Shown here one piece after another: positions 15,408-23,222 of a stretch of 39,687 bases of DNA. How positions within the stretch are numbered: the stretch's first letter is position 1; each line of letters begins with the position of its first letter. The position numbers and the translations under genes are program-made. The notes below the pieces were generated by a model. The model was not told the origin of the DNA and did not search any database. It was given only the letters and a program-made list of their open reading frames with translations. The DNA is from Betaproteobacteria bacterium HGW-Betaproteobacteria-12 (GTDB lineage: Bacteria > Pseudomonadota > Gammaproteobacteria > Burkholderiales > Rhodocyclaceae), in NCBI GenBank assembly GCA_002842345.1, contig PHCU01000034.1, positions 1 to 39,687 on the forward strand, read 5' to 3'.

Positions 15408-15854
15408 ATGACCGCCACCAACCCGATGTGGAAATTGAAGATGCCTATTCGACGCAAACCCTGGTGCCTGTTCGGCGTGCTGCTGGCGCTGGCCGGCTGC
15501 GATCAGGAATTCAGGCTGCTCGCCGATGACGGAAGCGAAACGCGGGGCACGATCGTCATCAATAGCAGTCCGCCCAACGAGATTGCCATCGCCTTGAAGG
15601 GCGAGGAGTTTGCCGGCTATTGGCGCTCCTACGTCGTCGATGAAAGCGAAGCGATCCGCACGCACTACGGCGCCTGGAGCTCGACGTACAAAACCTACGC
15701 GAGCGGTCTGTCGTCGCTCAAGCTGCGCCATGCGCACGCCGTCATGCGCGGCAGCAAGGGCTCGTTGATGGAATGCGAGTTTGATTATCGCGGGGAAAAA
15801 AACGGCCAGGGCGTTTGCGACCTGGCGGGAGTGAAATACCGCTTGTTGCTTTGA
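15408..15854 (+). CDS. Small predicted lipoprotein, function unknown
   Basis: Reads [35 protein letters not shown] at the start. The lipobox LALAG-C is clear, so the mature protein (about 115 residues) should be lipidated. Asp is absent from +2 (it is at +1 after Cys, i.e. C-D), which in enteric rules would keep it in the inner membrane; that rule may not hold here. An internal ATG at 15441 (MPIRRKPW...) has a better ribosome site (GGAAATTGAAG) and gives an ideal 22-residue signal peptide, so it is a strong alternative start. The mature part has no motif I recognise. It lies 4 bp after the cytochrome gene and 58 bp before the chemoreceptor. Confidence 0.7.
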   Translation: MTATNPMWKLKMPIRRKPWCLFGVLLALAGCDQEFRLLADDGSETRGTIVINSSPPNEIAIALKGEEFAGYWRSYVVDESEAIRTHYGAWSSTYKTYASGLSSLKLRHAHAVMRGSKGSLMECEFDYRGEKNGQGVCDLAGVKYRLLL

Positions 15855-15912
15855 TCCGACCGGAAAATCTGCTGCCCCGCTATCCGTTGCAACACCCCCA
15901 ACAGGAGTCGAA

Positions 15913-17520
15913 ATGTCCGTCAAAACAAGATTGTGGCTGATGGCCGGCGTCGCCATCGCGTTCAGTGTCCTGATCGTTGGTTTCGCCATTGTCCAGATGG
16001 GGCGACTCGCCGATCTGCAGAACGAGGGTTACAGCAAGACGCAGACGCAGGCGGCGGCGGGCGAGGCCTCGCAACTGGGCAGCCAGTTCTATCAGGTGAT
16101 CGCCGACGCGATCATCAACCGCAATCTCGACGAATCGAAAAAGCAGTTTGCCGCGTTGCTCGGCGAAGCCAGGGGCGATCTGGACAAACTGGCCAAGGAT
16201 GCCGATACGGCCGAGGAGCGGCAGGCGGTGGCCAATGCCCAGGAGTCGGTGGTCAAGCTGGTCGAGCTTTTCGAGAAAAAATTGCTGCCTGTCCTCTCGG
16301 AAAATAACAAGGTCGCCCCGGAGATCAGCAGTCTCGACGGCGAAATCGACAAAAACGTCCAGGGGATTCGCGAACAACTGCAAAAGGTCGCCAAGTCGAT
16401 GAACAGCGAGGCCGAAATTGCCGACCGCGAGTTCGACGCCATCGGCACGACCGCCATCCGCACGGTGCTGCTGGTCGCCGTCCTGGCAGCGCTCGCCCTG
16501 GGGGTTTTTTCCGTGGTCACGATCCGCGCCATCATCCTGCCCCTCGACGAGGCCCGGCGCGTCACCGCCAGCATCGCCGCCGGCGATTTGTCGCAGGCCG
16601 TGCAACTGAACAATCGCCGCGACGAGTTCGGTCAGATGCTGTCCTCCTGCGAGAAAATGCGCAGCAACCTGCGCGAGATCGCGCAGGCCCTGCAGGACGG
16701 CGCGAACGATATCGCCTCGACCAGCACCCAGTTGGCGGCGACCACGACGCAAATCGCCAAGTCGACCGAAACCCAGGCCCAGGAAGCCTCGTCGATGGCC
16801 GCCTCGGTGGAGCAACTGTCGGTCAGCATCACCCATATGTCGGATCGGGCCGAGGACGTACGCGGGGCAGCGACCGATTCCGGAAAAATCGCCGATCAGG
16901 GTGTCCAGGACGTCACCCGGATGATGGACGAGAACCAGCGCACAGCCGACAACATCGAAGGTGCGGCAACGCAAATCCGCGCCCTCGGCGCCCTGTCCGA
17001 GCAGATTTCATCGATCGTCAAGGTGATTCGCGAGGTTGCCGAGCAGACCAACCTGTTGGCGCTGAATGCCGCCATCGAAGCGGCGCGGGCCGGCGAGCAG
17101 GGGCGCGGCTTTGCCGTCGTCGCCGATGAGGTGCGCAAGCTGGCCGAGCGCACCGGCAAATCGACCAGCGATATCACCACGGTGATCGACGACGTGCAGC
17201 GGGCGACGCTGGCGGCGGTGGACACCATGGAGAAAGCGGTTGCCGCCGAGCAGAGCAGCATGCACCTGTCGCACAACGTCAGCGACTCGATCACCCGGAT
17301 CCGGGACGAATCGTCGCGAGTGGTCTTTGCCGTCGCCGACATCACCGGCGCCCTGCGCGAGCAGGGGGCGGCCAGTACCGATATCGCCCGGCGCGTCGAA
17401 ATGGTTTCGCAAATGGGCGAGGAGAATTGCGCCGCAGTCGAGGAAACGGCAGTCGCCGCCAGCAATCTGGAGAACCTTGCGGCCCGCTTGAAGACGGTCG
17501 CCGGGCGGTTCCGGCTCTAG
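15913..17520 (+). CDS. Methyl-accepting chemotaxis protein
   Basis: Transmembrane chemoreceptor of 535 residues. It has TM1 (about 9-29), a periplasmic helical bundle of about 150 residues (4HB-type, rich in Ala, Glu, Lys), TM2 (about 182-204), HAMP (about 205-260) and a long cytoplasmic signalling coiled coil. The signalling tip [20 protein letters not shown] (starting near residue 377), which binds CheA/CheW, is intact. There is no C-terminal NWETF-like CheR tether. An AGGAG ribosome site precedes the ATG. With only 58 bp from the lipoprotein gene and no clear terminator, it may share the sigma-54 transcript; its ligand may then relate to the porin/cytochrome substrate. No che genes are nearby. 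Confidence 0.95.
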   Translation: MSVKTRLWLMAGVAIAFSVLIVGFAIVQMGRLADLQNEGYSKTQTQAAAGEASQLGSQFYQVIADAIINRNLDESKKQFAALLGEARGDLDKLAKDADTAEERQAVANAQESVVKLVELFEKKLLPVLSENNKVAPEISSLDGEIDKNVQGIREQLQKVAKSMNSEAEIADREFDAIGTTAIRTVLLVAVLAALALGVFSVVTIRAIILPLDEARRVTASIAAGDLSQAVQLNNRRDEFGQMLSSCEKMRSNLREIAQALQDGANDIASTSTQLAATTTQIAKSTETQAQEASSMAASVEQLSVSITHMSDRAEDVRGAATDSGKIADQGVQDVTRMMDENQRTADNIEGAATQIRALGALSEQISSIVKVIREVAEQTNLLALNAAIEAARAGEQGRGFAVVADEVRKLAERTGKSTSDITTVIDDVQRATLAAVDTMEKAVAAEQSSMHLSHNVSDSITRIRDESSRVVFAVADITGALREQGAASTDIARRVEMVSQMGEENCAAVEETAVAASNLENLAARLKTVAGRFRL

Positions 17521-17873
17521 TCGGGCGGGCGCCGGCCGGCCGTCTGATCCGGTTCGTCGGCTTCGTTCAGCGGATAGGGGTCTGCCACGTAGGCCGGCCC
17601 TTTCATCACCATGACGATGAACGCGGCGATGCCGACGATGAGGGCGGCCGTCCAGTGCGCCACGGCCAGACTGATGCCGAAAATGTCGACGGTGATCACC
17701 AGCGTCGCGCTGGCCAGTTCCGGGGCGACGAACGAGTAGCCGCGGGCGAACAGCGACGGCACCGTCAGCGCCAGGGTGCCGAGCAGCACGATACGCGGCA
17801 GCAGGCGCAGGATGGTACGTTCCAGCCCGGCCGGCGTGCGCCGGAAACCGGGCAGCTTGTTGAACCAATTCAT
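17517..17873 (-). CDS. Small multi-spanning membrane protein, function unknown
   Basis: 118 residues with hydrophobic segments at about 25-43 and 56-92 (long enough for two helices). The N-terminus is basic and the C-terminal tail polar and acidic ([16 protein letters not shown]). I do not recognise a family. A GGAGG ribosome site lies 6 nt upstream of the ATG. The gene is convergent with the chemoreceptor: the two share the palindrome CTAG as stop, each reading TAG on its own strand with a 4-base overlap. It is preceded by a 10-bp-stem hairpin and a candidate promoter of its own. Confidence 0.7.
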   Translation of the reverse strand: MNWFNKLPGFRRTPAGLERTILRLLPRIVLLGTLALTVPSLFARGYSFVAPELASATLVITVDIFGISLAVAHWTAALIVGIAAFIVMVMKGPAYVADPYPLNEADEPDQTAGRRPPD

Positions 17874-17903
17874 GATGGCCTCCGTGCAGAACGGAATTGG
17901 AGA

Positions 17904-17929
17904 ATCCCGCCGTTGGGCGACGGCGGGAT
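17904..17929. other. Strong hairpin in the leader of the small membrane-protein gene
   Basis: ATCCCGCCGT and ACGGCGGGAT form a perfect 10-bp stem with a 6-nt loop. On the minus strand it ends 31 nt before the ATG, about 20 nt upstream of the ribosome site. No T tract follows on either strand. It could be an mRNA stabiliser, an attenuator, or the end of the upstream metzincin-like gene's transcript (stop 140 nt earlier). Confidence 0.55.
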
Positions 17930-17993
17930 GTCTTTGCCAGCGGCGCCTGGCTTCTGCGCGGGAACGGCGCCCCGGGTTACCGTTAACAGCTGA

Positions 17994-18022
17994 CAGATAT
18001 TTGATCGAGGCGCCGGTAACAA
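17994..18022 (-). promoter_or_regulatory. Sigma-70 promoter candidate for the small membrane-protein gene
   Basis: On the minus strand TTGTTA (18017-18022) and TATCTG (17994-17999) are 17 bp apart. Inverted copies of GTTACCG flank it: CGGTAAC at 18014-18020 overlaps the -35, and GTTACCG at 17976-17982 falls just past the start, inside GTTACCGTTAAC. Such placement would suit a repressor. Moderate match only. Confidence 0.4.
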
Positions 18023-18069
18023 GTTCTGGCCGGCCATCACGGCGCCGCCGAAATTTCTGCGGGCCGGCG

Positions 18070-18840
18070 TCAGCGGCCGAGCAGCCCGATTTCCCTGGCC
18101 GTTTCCGGCCCGATCAGCGTTTCCGCCAGGCTGGCGGGAATCTCGCTGTGGTCGGCGGCGAGCGGGATACGGCCGCCCATGATCTCGGCCAGTTCCTGCG
18201 GCAGCAGCGGCGAACGCGCTGGTTCGGCGTAGCCCTGCGGATGGAGCGGTTGCGCGGTGGCCGGGTCGTACTTGTCGCTGGCGCCAAAGACGTGCAGCAG
18301 TTCGTGGCCGATGATCACGGCGTTCTGGCGATGCTGCGGGCGGCTGGCGAAGGCATGGATCAGCCCGAGCTGGCCTTTGCTCAGGCCGGTCGAATGGGGC
18401 AGCGCGGGGTTGCGTTCGGGATCGTGGTAGAGGACGAACAGGCGAACCTGCGGCTTCGGCCCGTCGATGGCGTCGTTTTGTGCGGACCACCAGCGCAGTT
18501 TGAGGCTCCACAGGATGGCATCGAAGGCGCCCGGGCGTTGCGGCGGCAGCGGTGGCTGGCTGCTTAGCGGCCGGGCGACGCGGACGACCACCGGTTGCAG
18601 TACGGGCTTGCCGTAGCGGCGGATCTCGCCCTCGATCCAGTGGCCGATTTCGCCAAGGCTATCGGCATCCAGCTGGCTGAGGTAGCGGGCGGTCGCCGGC
18701 GAGTCGTCGGCGGCGATCGGGTAGAGGGCGACGTGAACGCTGTGTTCCCAGGCCGTCAGGCGGGCGCCGGCGCGCCAAGTGGTGAGGGCGACGGTAGCCA
18801 GGACAAGCAGCAGGAGAAGGATGCGGAATTTGCGGAACAT
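18070..18840 (-). CDS. Membrane-anchored metzincin-like protein (HExxHxxGxxD)
   Basis: 256 residues. An N-terminal hydrophobic helix (about 6-20, ILLLLLVLATVAL) would anchor or export it. The central part contains HELLHVFGASD (179-189), an exact HExxHxxGxxD zinc-protease motif in which the third ligand would be D189. A Met at 221 in ELAEIMGGR is placed like the metzincin Met-turn. The surrounding sequence (LYHDPERNPALPHSTGLSKGQLGLIHAF) is not one I can assign to a family. Catalytic activity is inferred only. It is the last gene of the minus-strand set that begins with the MgtC-like gene, 39 bp after the hydrolase-like gene. Confidence 0.7.
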   Translation of the reverse strand: MFRKFRILLLLLVLATVALTTWRAGARLTAWEHSVHVALYPIAADDSPATARYLSQLDADSLGEIGHWIEGEIRRYGKPVLQPVVVRVARPLSSQPPLPPQRPGAFDAILWSLKLRWWSAQNDAIDGPKPQVRLFVLYHDPERNPALPHSTGLSKGQLGLIHAFASRPQHRQNAVIIGHELLHVFGASDKYDPATAQPLHPQGYAEPARSPLLPQELAEIMGGRIPLAADHSEIPASLAETLIGPETAREIGLLGR

Positions 18841-18879
18841 GCGGCCGGCATTGTAGCCGGAGTGCGGTGGCGGTGCTGC

Positions 18880-19485
18880 CTATTCGCCATCGTCTGCATG
18901 CAGGTGCAGCCTCAGCCAGGCGGCGACGCGCTGGGCGGCATCCTCGCCGGGATCGAGCAGGCGTTCTTCGTAGGCTGCGTGGAGATACGGCAGGGCGCGG
19001 CGGAAGGCCGCCCTGTCGATTTCGTCGTCGGCAGCGAACAGCATCAGCAGGGGCGCACGCAGCAGTTCCAGCGCCTGCCGGCCGGCGCGGTCGATCAGGC
19101 CGCCGTGGCAGGCCAGGGCTCGTACCTGGATGTCGCGCTGGGCGGCGACGCGAATCGCCGCCGGTGTCGTTTCGCCAGTGGCGAACAGGGCCAGCGGCAG
19201 ATCCTGCGTGTCGCCGTCGTCGCGGATCAGGTCGAGAATTTCCAGCAGGCGCTGACTGAGCCGTGGAACGTTCTGTGCGGCATCGATGAAGTGCGTTTCC
19301 TGGGCGGTCAGCAGCTCCATGCTCAGGACGGCATAGCCGTGGGCGGCGAGATTGGCGGCGATGACGCTGTCGGCCAGCCCGTGATGGACGCGGGCGACGA
19401 GGACCAGGCCGCGCGGGCGATCCGGGCGTTCGAGCGCCCCGTGCAGTGTGCCGTGCGGCGTGGTCAGCGCGAAATGCCGGTTCAT
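18880..19485 (-). CDS. Alpha/beta-hydrolase-like protein lacking the catalytic triad
   Basis: 201 residues. It follows the dienelactone-hydrolase-like family that is often fused to phosphoribosyltransferases: GLVLVARVHH, YAVLSMELLTAQE, LPLALFATGETTPAAI, LRAPLLMLFAADDE. The nucleophile elbow, normally GAS-T-G, reads ATGETTP here. The usual THLF histidine region reads ERLLDPG. Serine and histidine are therefore both gone, while an Asp near ADDEID may remain, which suggests a non-hydrolytic binding protein. The ATG at 19485 overlaps the stop of the radical SAM gene (ATGA); an upstream in-frame extension has no family likeness. Coupling implies a joint role with the AmmeMemoRadiSam proteins. Confidence 0.7.
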   Translation of the reverse strand: MNRHFALTTPHGTLHGALERPDRPRGLVLVARVHHGLADSVIAANLAAHGYAVLSMELLTAQETHFIDAAQNVPRLSQRLLEILDLIRDDGDTQDLPLALFATGETTPAAIRVAAQRDIQVRALACHGGLIDRAGRQALELLRAPLLMLFAADDEIDRAAFRRALPYLHAAYEERLLDPGEDAAQRVAAWLRLHLHADDGE

Positions 19486-20576
19486 GAGGCGAGACGGATG
19501 GGAATGCGGCGGGCACCGAAGGCCTTGCCGTCGTGGCCGAGCCGCGGGGCGAAGCGGCCGGCCAGCGGAGTGTGGCAATGCGGGCAGGCCCCCTCGGGGC
19601 TCAGGTCGTAGCGGCGGATCTCGTACCAGTCGCGGACGATCAGCGCGGCGTGGCAGTGCGGGCAGAAGGTGGTGCCGCCCTCCGGATCGTGCACATTGCC
19701 GGTGTAGACATGCTGCAGGCCGGCATCGAGGGCGATGCGCCGGGCCAGGCCCAGGGTTTCCGGCGGCGTCGGTGGCAGGTCGGTCATCTTCCAGTCGGGG
19801 TGGAAGGCGGTGAAGTGCAGCGGCACGTCCGGCCCCAGTTCGCGATATACCCAGGTCGCCAGTTCGCCGAGTTCCGCCGGGTTATCGTTGTGCCCGGGAA
19901 TCAGCAGCGTGGTGATCTCCAGCCAGCAATCGGTCTCGTGGCGGATCCAGGCGAGCATGTCGAGCACCGGCGCCAGCTTGGCGACGCACAGCTTCTTGTA
20001 GAAATCCTCGGTGAAGGCCTTGAGGTCGACATTGGCGGCGTCCATCACGGCGAAGAATTCACGGGCCGGTTCGCGGTGGATGTAGGCGGCGGTCACCGCG
20101 ACATTACGGATGCCCTGTTCGCGGCAGGCCTTGGCGGTGTCGATGGCGTACTCGGCGAAGACCACCGGGTCGTTGTAGGTGTAGGCCACGGCGTCGGCCC
20201 CGTGGCGGCGGGCGGCGCGGGCGATGGCCAGCGGGCTGGCGCTGTCCATCAGGCGGTCCATGTCCTTCGACTTGGAAATGTCCCAGTTCTGGCAGAAGCG
20301 GCAGGCCAGGTTGCAGCCGGCAGTGCCGAAGGAGAGGATGCTGCTGCCCGGGTAGAAGTGATTCAACGGCTTTTTCTCGATCGGGTCGAGGCAGAAGCCG
20401 GAGGAGCGACCGTAGGTGGTCAGCACCATTTCACCGCCGACCATGCGCCGGACGAAACAGGCGCCGCGCTGGCCTTCGTGCAGCTGGCAATCGCGCGGGC
20501 ACAGGTCGCACTGGATGCGCCCATCGTCGAGGGCATGCCACCAGCGGCCGGGATGATTCGATTCGGGAATGGTCAT
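19482..20576 (-). CDS. amrS: AmmeMemoRadiSam system radical SAM enzyme
   Basis: Radical SAM protein, 364 residues from the chosen ATG. The [4Fe-4S]-SAM motif is C88-x3-C92-x2-C95 (CNLACRFC). An N-terminal Cys cluster (CDLCPRDC, then C40) matches the pyruvate-formate-lyase-activase-like subgroup. Two CxxC knuckles near the C-terminus (FCPHC, ACPHC) suggest a zinc or rubredoxin-like site. I start at 20576 rather than 20594 because GGAGGTAGC lies 4 nt upstream of that ATG, inside the longer frame. The gene overlaps the stop of protein A (ATGA). The reaction is not established for this family; a joint function with the AMMECR1-like and MEMO-like proteins is inferred from their constant company. 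Confidence 0.93.
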   Translation of the reverse strand: MTIPESNHPGRWWHALDDGRIQCDLCPRDCQLHEGQRGACFVRRMVGGEMVLTTYGRSSGFCLDPIEKKPLNHFYPGSSILSFGTAGCNLACRFCQNWDISKSKDMDRLMDSASPLAIARAARRHGADAVAYTYNDPVVFAEYAIDTAKACREQGIRNVAVTAAYIHREPAREFFAVMDAANVDLKAFTEDFYKKLCVAKLAPVLDMLAWIRHETDCWLEITTLLIPGHNDNPAELGELATWVYRELGPDVPLHFTAFHPDWKMTDLPPTPPETLGLARRIALDAGLQHVYTGNVHDPEGGTTFCPHCHAALIVRDWYEIRRYDLSPEGACPHCHTPLAGRFAPRLGHDGKAFGARRIPIRLAS

Positions 20577-21121
20577 GGCGCTACCTCCTGCCACTTTCTT
20601 ACAGTGTAGCGCTCCAGTTGCACTTCGGGGCCCCAGTAATCGGCAGCCAGGCCGGCCTTGCGCTTGAGCTGGGCGAGGAAGTCGGCGGGTTCCGGCAACT
20701 GTTCCCAGACCTGCGGCAGGAAGGTAGCCCGGTGGCGGCCGGCGCTGAGGATGACGCCGTCGATGTGTGGTCGCAGTTTGGCCAGCGCGTCGGTTTCATC
20801 GCGCCAGTCCATGGCCTGTGCCGGCGTCAGCAGCGATATGCCGATCTGCGTTCGGGCCAGTTCGCCTGCCGTCAGCGGCGGGAAGCGCGGGTCGCGGAAG
20901 GCAGCGGCGCAGGCGTTGGCGCGCACGTCTTCGGCCAGCGGGCGGTAGGCTTCGAGGCTGCCGATGCAGCCGCGCAGGTCGCCATGCTGGGTCAGCGTGA
21001 CGAAGCTGGCGCCCGGGCGTTGCCATTCCGGCCGTTCGGCGACCGGCTGCGGCGCCAGGCCGAAGCGCTCGCCGATGGCGTTGCGGGCGAGGCTTAGCAG
21101 GCTGCTGCCGGGCTCATCCAT
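20573..21121 (-). CDS. amrA: AmmeMemoRadiSam system protein A (AMMECR1 domain)
   Basis: 182-residue AMMECR1-domain protein. GASFVTLTQHGDLRGCIGSLEA carries the family's LRGCIG motif, and RDPRFPPLTAGEL, EISLL-like QIGISLLTP, and DGVILSAGRHRATFLPQVWEQLP match the rest of the domain. The Cys of LRGCIG is invariant in the family. The ATG at 21121 sits inside the stop region of protein B (ATGGATGA). An upstream ATG at 21151 would deepen that overlap to 38 bp and is less likely. The stop overlaps the radical SAM gene start. The human relative AMMECR1 has no agreed enzymatic function, so none is claimed. Confidence 0.93.
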   Translation of the reverse strand: MDEPGSSLLSLARNAIGERFGLAPQPVAERPEWQRPGASFVTLTQHGDLRGCIGSLEAYRPLAEDVRANACAAAFRDPRFPPLTAGELARTQIGISLLTPAQAMDWRDETDALAKLRPHIDGVILSAGRHRATFLPQVWEQLPEPADFLAQLKRKAGLAADYWGPEVQLERYTVRKWQEVAP

Positions 21122-21920
21122 GGCCGGCCGGATGAAAGGCGAAGGCGGCATAGCCGACGACCCGGTCGCGGTCGCCGGCGGTGTCGCCGGAATTGCAGCA
21201 GTCGATCAGTTGCGCCTGCTGGCCGCGTTGGCAGGCGGCGAGCAGCAGGCCGTTGATCGGATAGGCACCGCAGGCCTGTTCGGGATCGATGTGGGCGTCG
21301 AGGGCGAGAATGTGCTGACAGGTGTTGCCGTCGACCTGCTGGGCGGTGGCGTAGGGCAGGAAGTGCGACAGGTCGGAGCTGATCACCAGCAGCGTTTCGT
21401 CGCCGCCCCACAGGCGGTCGAGCACTTCGGCGACGGCCTCGGGGTCGGTGTCACCGACGGCCAGCGGGATCAGCGTGAAGGCGTCGAGGGTGCGCTGCAG
21501 GAAGGGCAGGTGCACTTCCAGCGAATGTTCCAGGGCATGGGCCGCGTCGTTGCGGCGGACTTGCGGCAGGTCGTCGAGTTGCCTCATGGCGTCGATGTCG
21601 AGCGGAATCGCCCCGAGCGGCGTGGCAAAAGCCTGGCAGGAGGGCAGGGCGAGGCCGCGGACGGCGACGCGGTGGGTCGGGCCGAGCAGCACGACGCGCC
21701 GGATTGTCTGCCGCCACGGCGCCAGCGCGGCGTAGATGCGGGCGGCGGTCGGTCCGGAATAGATGTAGCCGGCATGCGGCGCGATGATCGCCTTCGGCTG
21801 CCGCATCGCCACGGCTGGTGCGGCGGCCAGCAGCGCGTCGACGGTGCTCTGCAGCGTTGCCGGGGCGCTCGGATAGAACATGCCGGCGACGGCCGGCGGA
21901 CGGGTAGCGAAAGTATTCAT
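21114..21920 (-). CDS. amrB: AmmeMemoRadiSam system protein B (MEMO-like)
   Basis: 268-residue MEMO-family protein with a class III extradiol dioxygenase-like fold. Visible landmarks are RPPAVAGMFYPSAP, APHAGYIYSGPTAARIY, LLGPTHRV, DDAAHALEHSLEVHLPFLQ-like AHALEHSLEVHLPFLQR, and SSDLSHFLPY. His residues in APHAGY, HSLEVH and LSHF are where metal ligands occur in relatives. Human MEMO1 has been described as a metal-binding redox protein; a similar role here is inference. It begins 4 bp after the MgtC-like gene ends and overlaps protein A by 8 bp, so all are surely cotranscribed. Confidence 0.93.
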   Translation of the reverse strand: MNTFATRPPAVAGMFYPSAPATLQSTVDALLAAAPAVAMRQPKAIIAPHAGYIYSGPTAARIYAALAPWRQTIRRVVLLGPTHRVAVRGLALPSCQAFATPLGAIPLDIDAMRQLDDLPQVRRNDAAHALEHSLEVHLPFLQRTLDAFTLIPLAVGDTDPEAVAEVLDRLWGGDETLLVISSDLSHFLPYATAQQVDGNTCQHILALDAHIDPEQACGAYPINGLLLAACQRGQQAQLIDCCNSGDTAGDRDRVVGYAAFAFHPAGHG

Positions 21921-21924
21921 GGCA

Positions 21925-23181
21925 TCACACCAGGAGCAGGCCGATACCCAGGCCGGCGCCGATGGCGAACAGCCCGGGCAGCGCGTGGCGGGCCAGGCTG
22001 CTGCCGGCGATGCTGAGCACCAGCCCGATCTTGAAGATCAGGTTGGCCAGCAGCGCCAGCGTCACGGCGATGACCGCGTCGGCATGGAGCACGCGCTCGA
22101 GATTGAACATGCGCAGCGTGGTCAACACGCTGGCGTCGGCATCGGTCAGCCCGGAGACCAGGGCGACGATGAACAGGCCGCTGTTGCCGGCGATGTCCTG
22201 CAGCCAGGCGGCGGCGAGCAGGACAAGGGCGTAGAGCAGGCCGAAGGAGACGGCGGTCTTTAGTTCGGTCGGGTTCTTGACGTCGGGCAGCGGCAGGTCG
22301 CCGGCGGCGCTGAGAACCTTCCAGCCGTACAGCGCCATGGCTACACCGGGGACGATGCCGCAGGCGAAGACGATGGCGATCGGGCCGATCAGTCCGGGAG
22401 CGACGAGTCCGGCGATGACGCCGAGGCGGATCATCACCATGACGTTGGCGATGAGGATGACGATCGCCGACATGCGGACCAGGTGGCCGTGCTCGGCGGC
22501 GTGGCGGGAGAACATCATGGTCGTCGCCGTCGACGAGGCGAGGCCGCCGAAGATGCCGAGCAGCGCGGCGCCGTGGCGGGCGCCGATGACGCGCAGGGCG
22601 AGGTAGCCGGCCAGCGCCAGGCCGGAGATCAGCACCACCATCCACCACACCTGACGCGGATTGATCGCATCGTAGGGGCCGAAATCCTCGTTCGGCAGGA
22701 TCGGCAGGATGACCAGCGACAGCACGGCGAACTGCAGGATGGAATTGAGATCCTTCGGCGTCGTCTTTTCGCTGAACTGCTTCAGCTCGGCCTTGAAGTA
22801 GAGCAGCACTGTGGTGGTGATGGCCAGCATCACCGCCAGCGTCGCGTAACCCATCCACACCGCGGCGCCCAGGCCGTAGGTGATGATGATCGCCGCCTCC
22901 GAGGTGAAGCCGCGATACTGCTCCTCCTGCTGCGTCGAAAAGTTGGAGGCGACCATGGCGGCGGCGATGACCACCAGGCCGACGGCGAGCAGCCAGGGGC
23001 TGGCGCTTTTCTCGCCGAGCATGGCGAACAGGCAGCCGAGCATCGCCACCAGCGAGAAGGTGCGCAGGCCGGCCGCCGAGTCCGGCCGGCGTTCGCGTTC
23101 CATGCCGATCAGCAGGCCGATGCCGAGTGTCGTCGCGAAGGCTTCGACCGGCGCGGCCAGTTCGGGAACGACGAAAGTCAT
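21925..23181 (-). CDS. MgtC/SapB-family membrane protein with DUF4010 domain
   Basis: 418-residue polytopic inner-membrane protein. The N-terminal part has the MgtC signature GLLIGMERERRPDSAAGLRT (about 22-41) within four or so helices. The C-terminal part (about 165-415) is the DUF4010 region with GGLASSTATTM and VSGLTDADA, which resemble substrate-pore motifs. I start at 23181, where GAGAAGAGAGGCAAGG precedes the ATG; an upstream in-frame GTG/ATG extension is polar and unlike the family. MgtC proteins are linked to Mg limitation and membrane potential, but the function of this longer type is unknown. It heads the AmmeMemoRadiSam operon and is divergent from ispD by only 41 bp. Confidence 0.88.
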   Translation of the reverse strand: MTFVVPELAAPVEAFATTLGIGLLIGMERERRPDSAAGLRTFSLVAMLGCLFAMLGEKSASPWLLAVGLVVIAAAMVASNFSTQQEEQYRGFTSEAAIIITYGLGAAVWMGYATLAVMLAITTTVLLYFKAELKQFSEKTTPKDLNSILQFAVLSLVILPILPNEDFGPYDAINPRQVWWMVVLISGLALAGYLALRVIGARHGAALLGIFGGLASSTATTMMFSRHAAEHGHLVRMSAIVILIANVMVMIRLGVIAGLVAPGLIGPIAIVFACGIVPGVAMALYGWKVLSAAGDLPLPDVKNPTELKTAVSFGLLYALVLLAAAWLQDIAGNSGLFIVALVSGLTDADASVLTTLRMFNLERVLHADAVIAVTLALLANLIFKIGLVLSIAGSSLARHALPGLFAIGAGLGIGLLLV

Positions 23182-23210
23182 GCCTTGCCTCTCTTCTCCT
23201 TGTTCTTCGT

Positions 23211-23216
23211 TAAAAT
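23211..23216 (+). promoter_or_regulatory. -10 element of ispD; predicted leaderless start
   Basis: TAAAAT ends 6 nt before the ispD ATG, so transcription would begin at or next to the A of the start codon. There is no ribosome site in between. No good -35 at 17 bp; TTGCCT at 23185-23190 is spaced 20 bp. Confidence 0.5.
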
Positions 23217-23222
23217 TAAGCC

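Noticed and set aside
17976..18022. CTTGTTACC shared by the regions upstream of the small membrane-protein gene and ompR, as a common regulon motif
   Set aside because: A shared 9-mer between two regions of about 200 bp on either strand is expected by chance often enough (about 0.3 occurrences) that it carries little weight.
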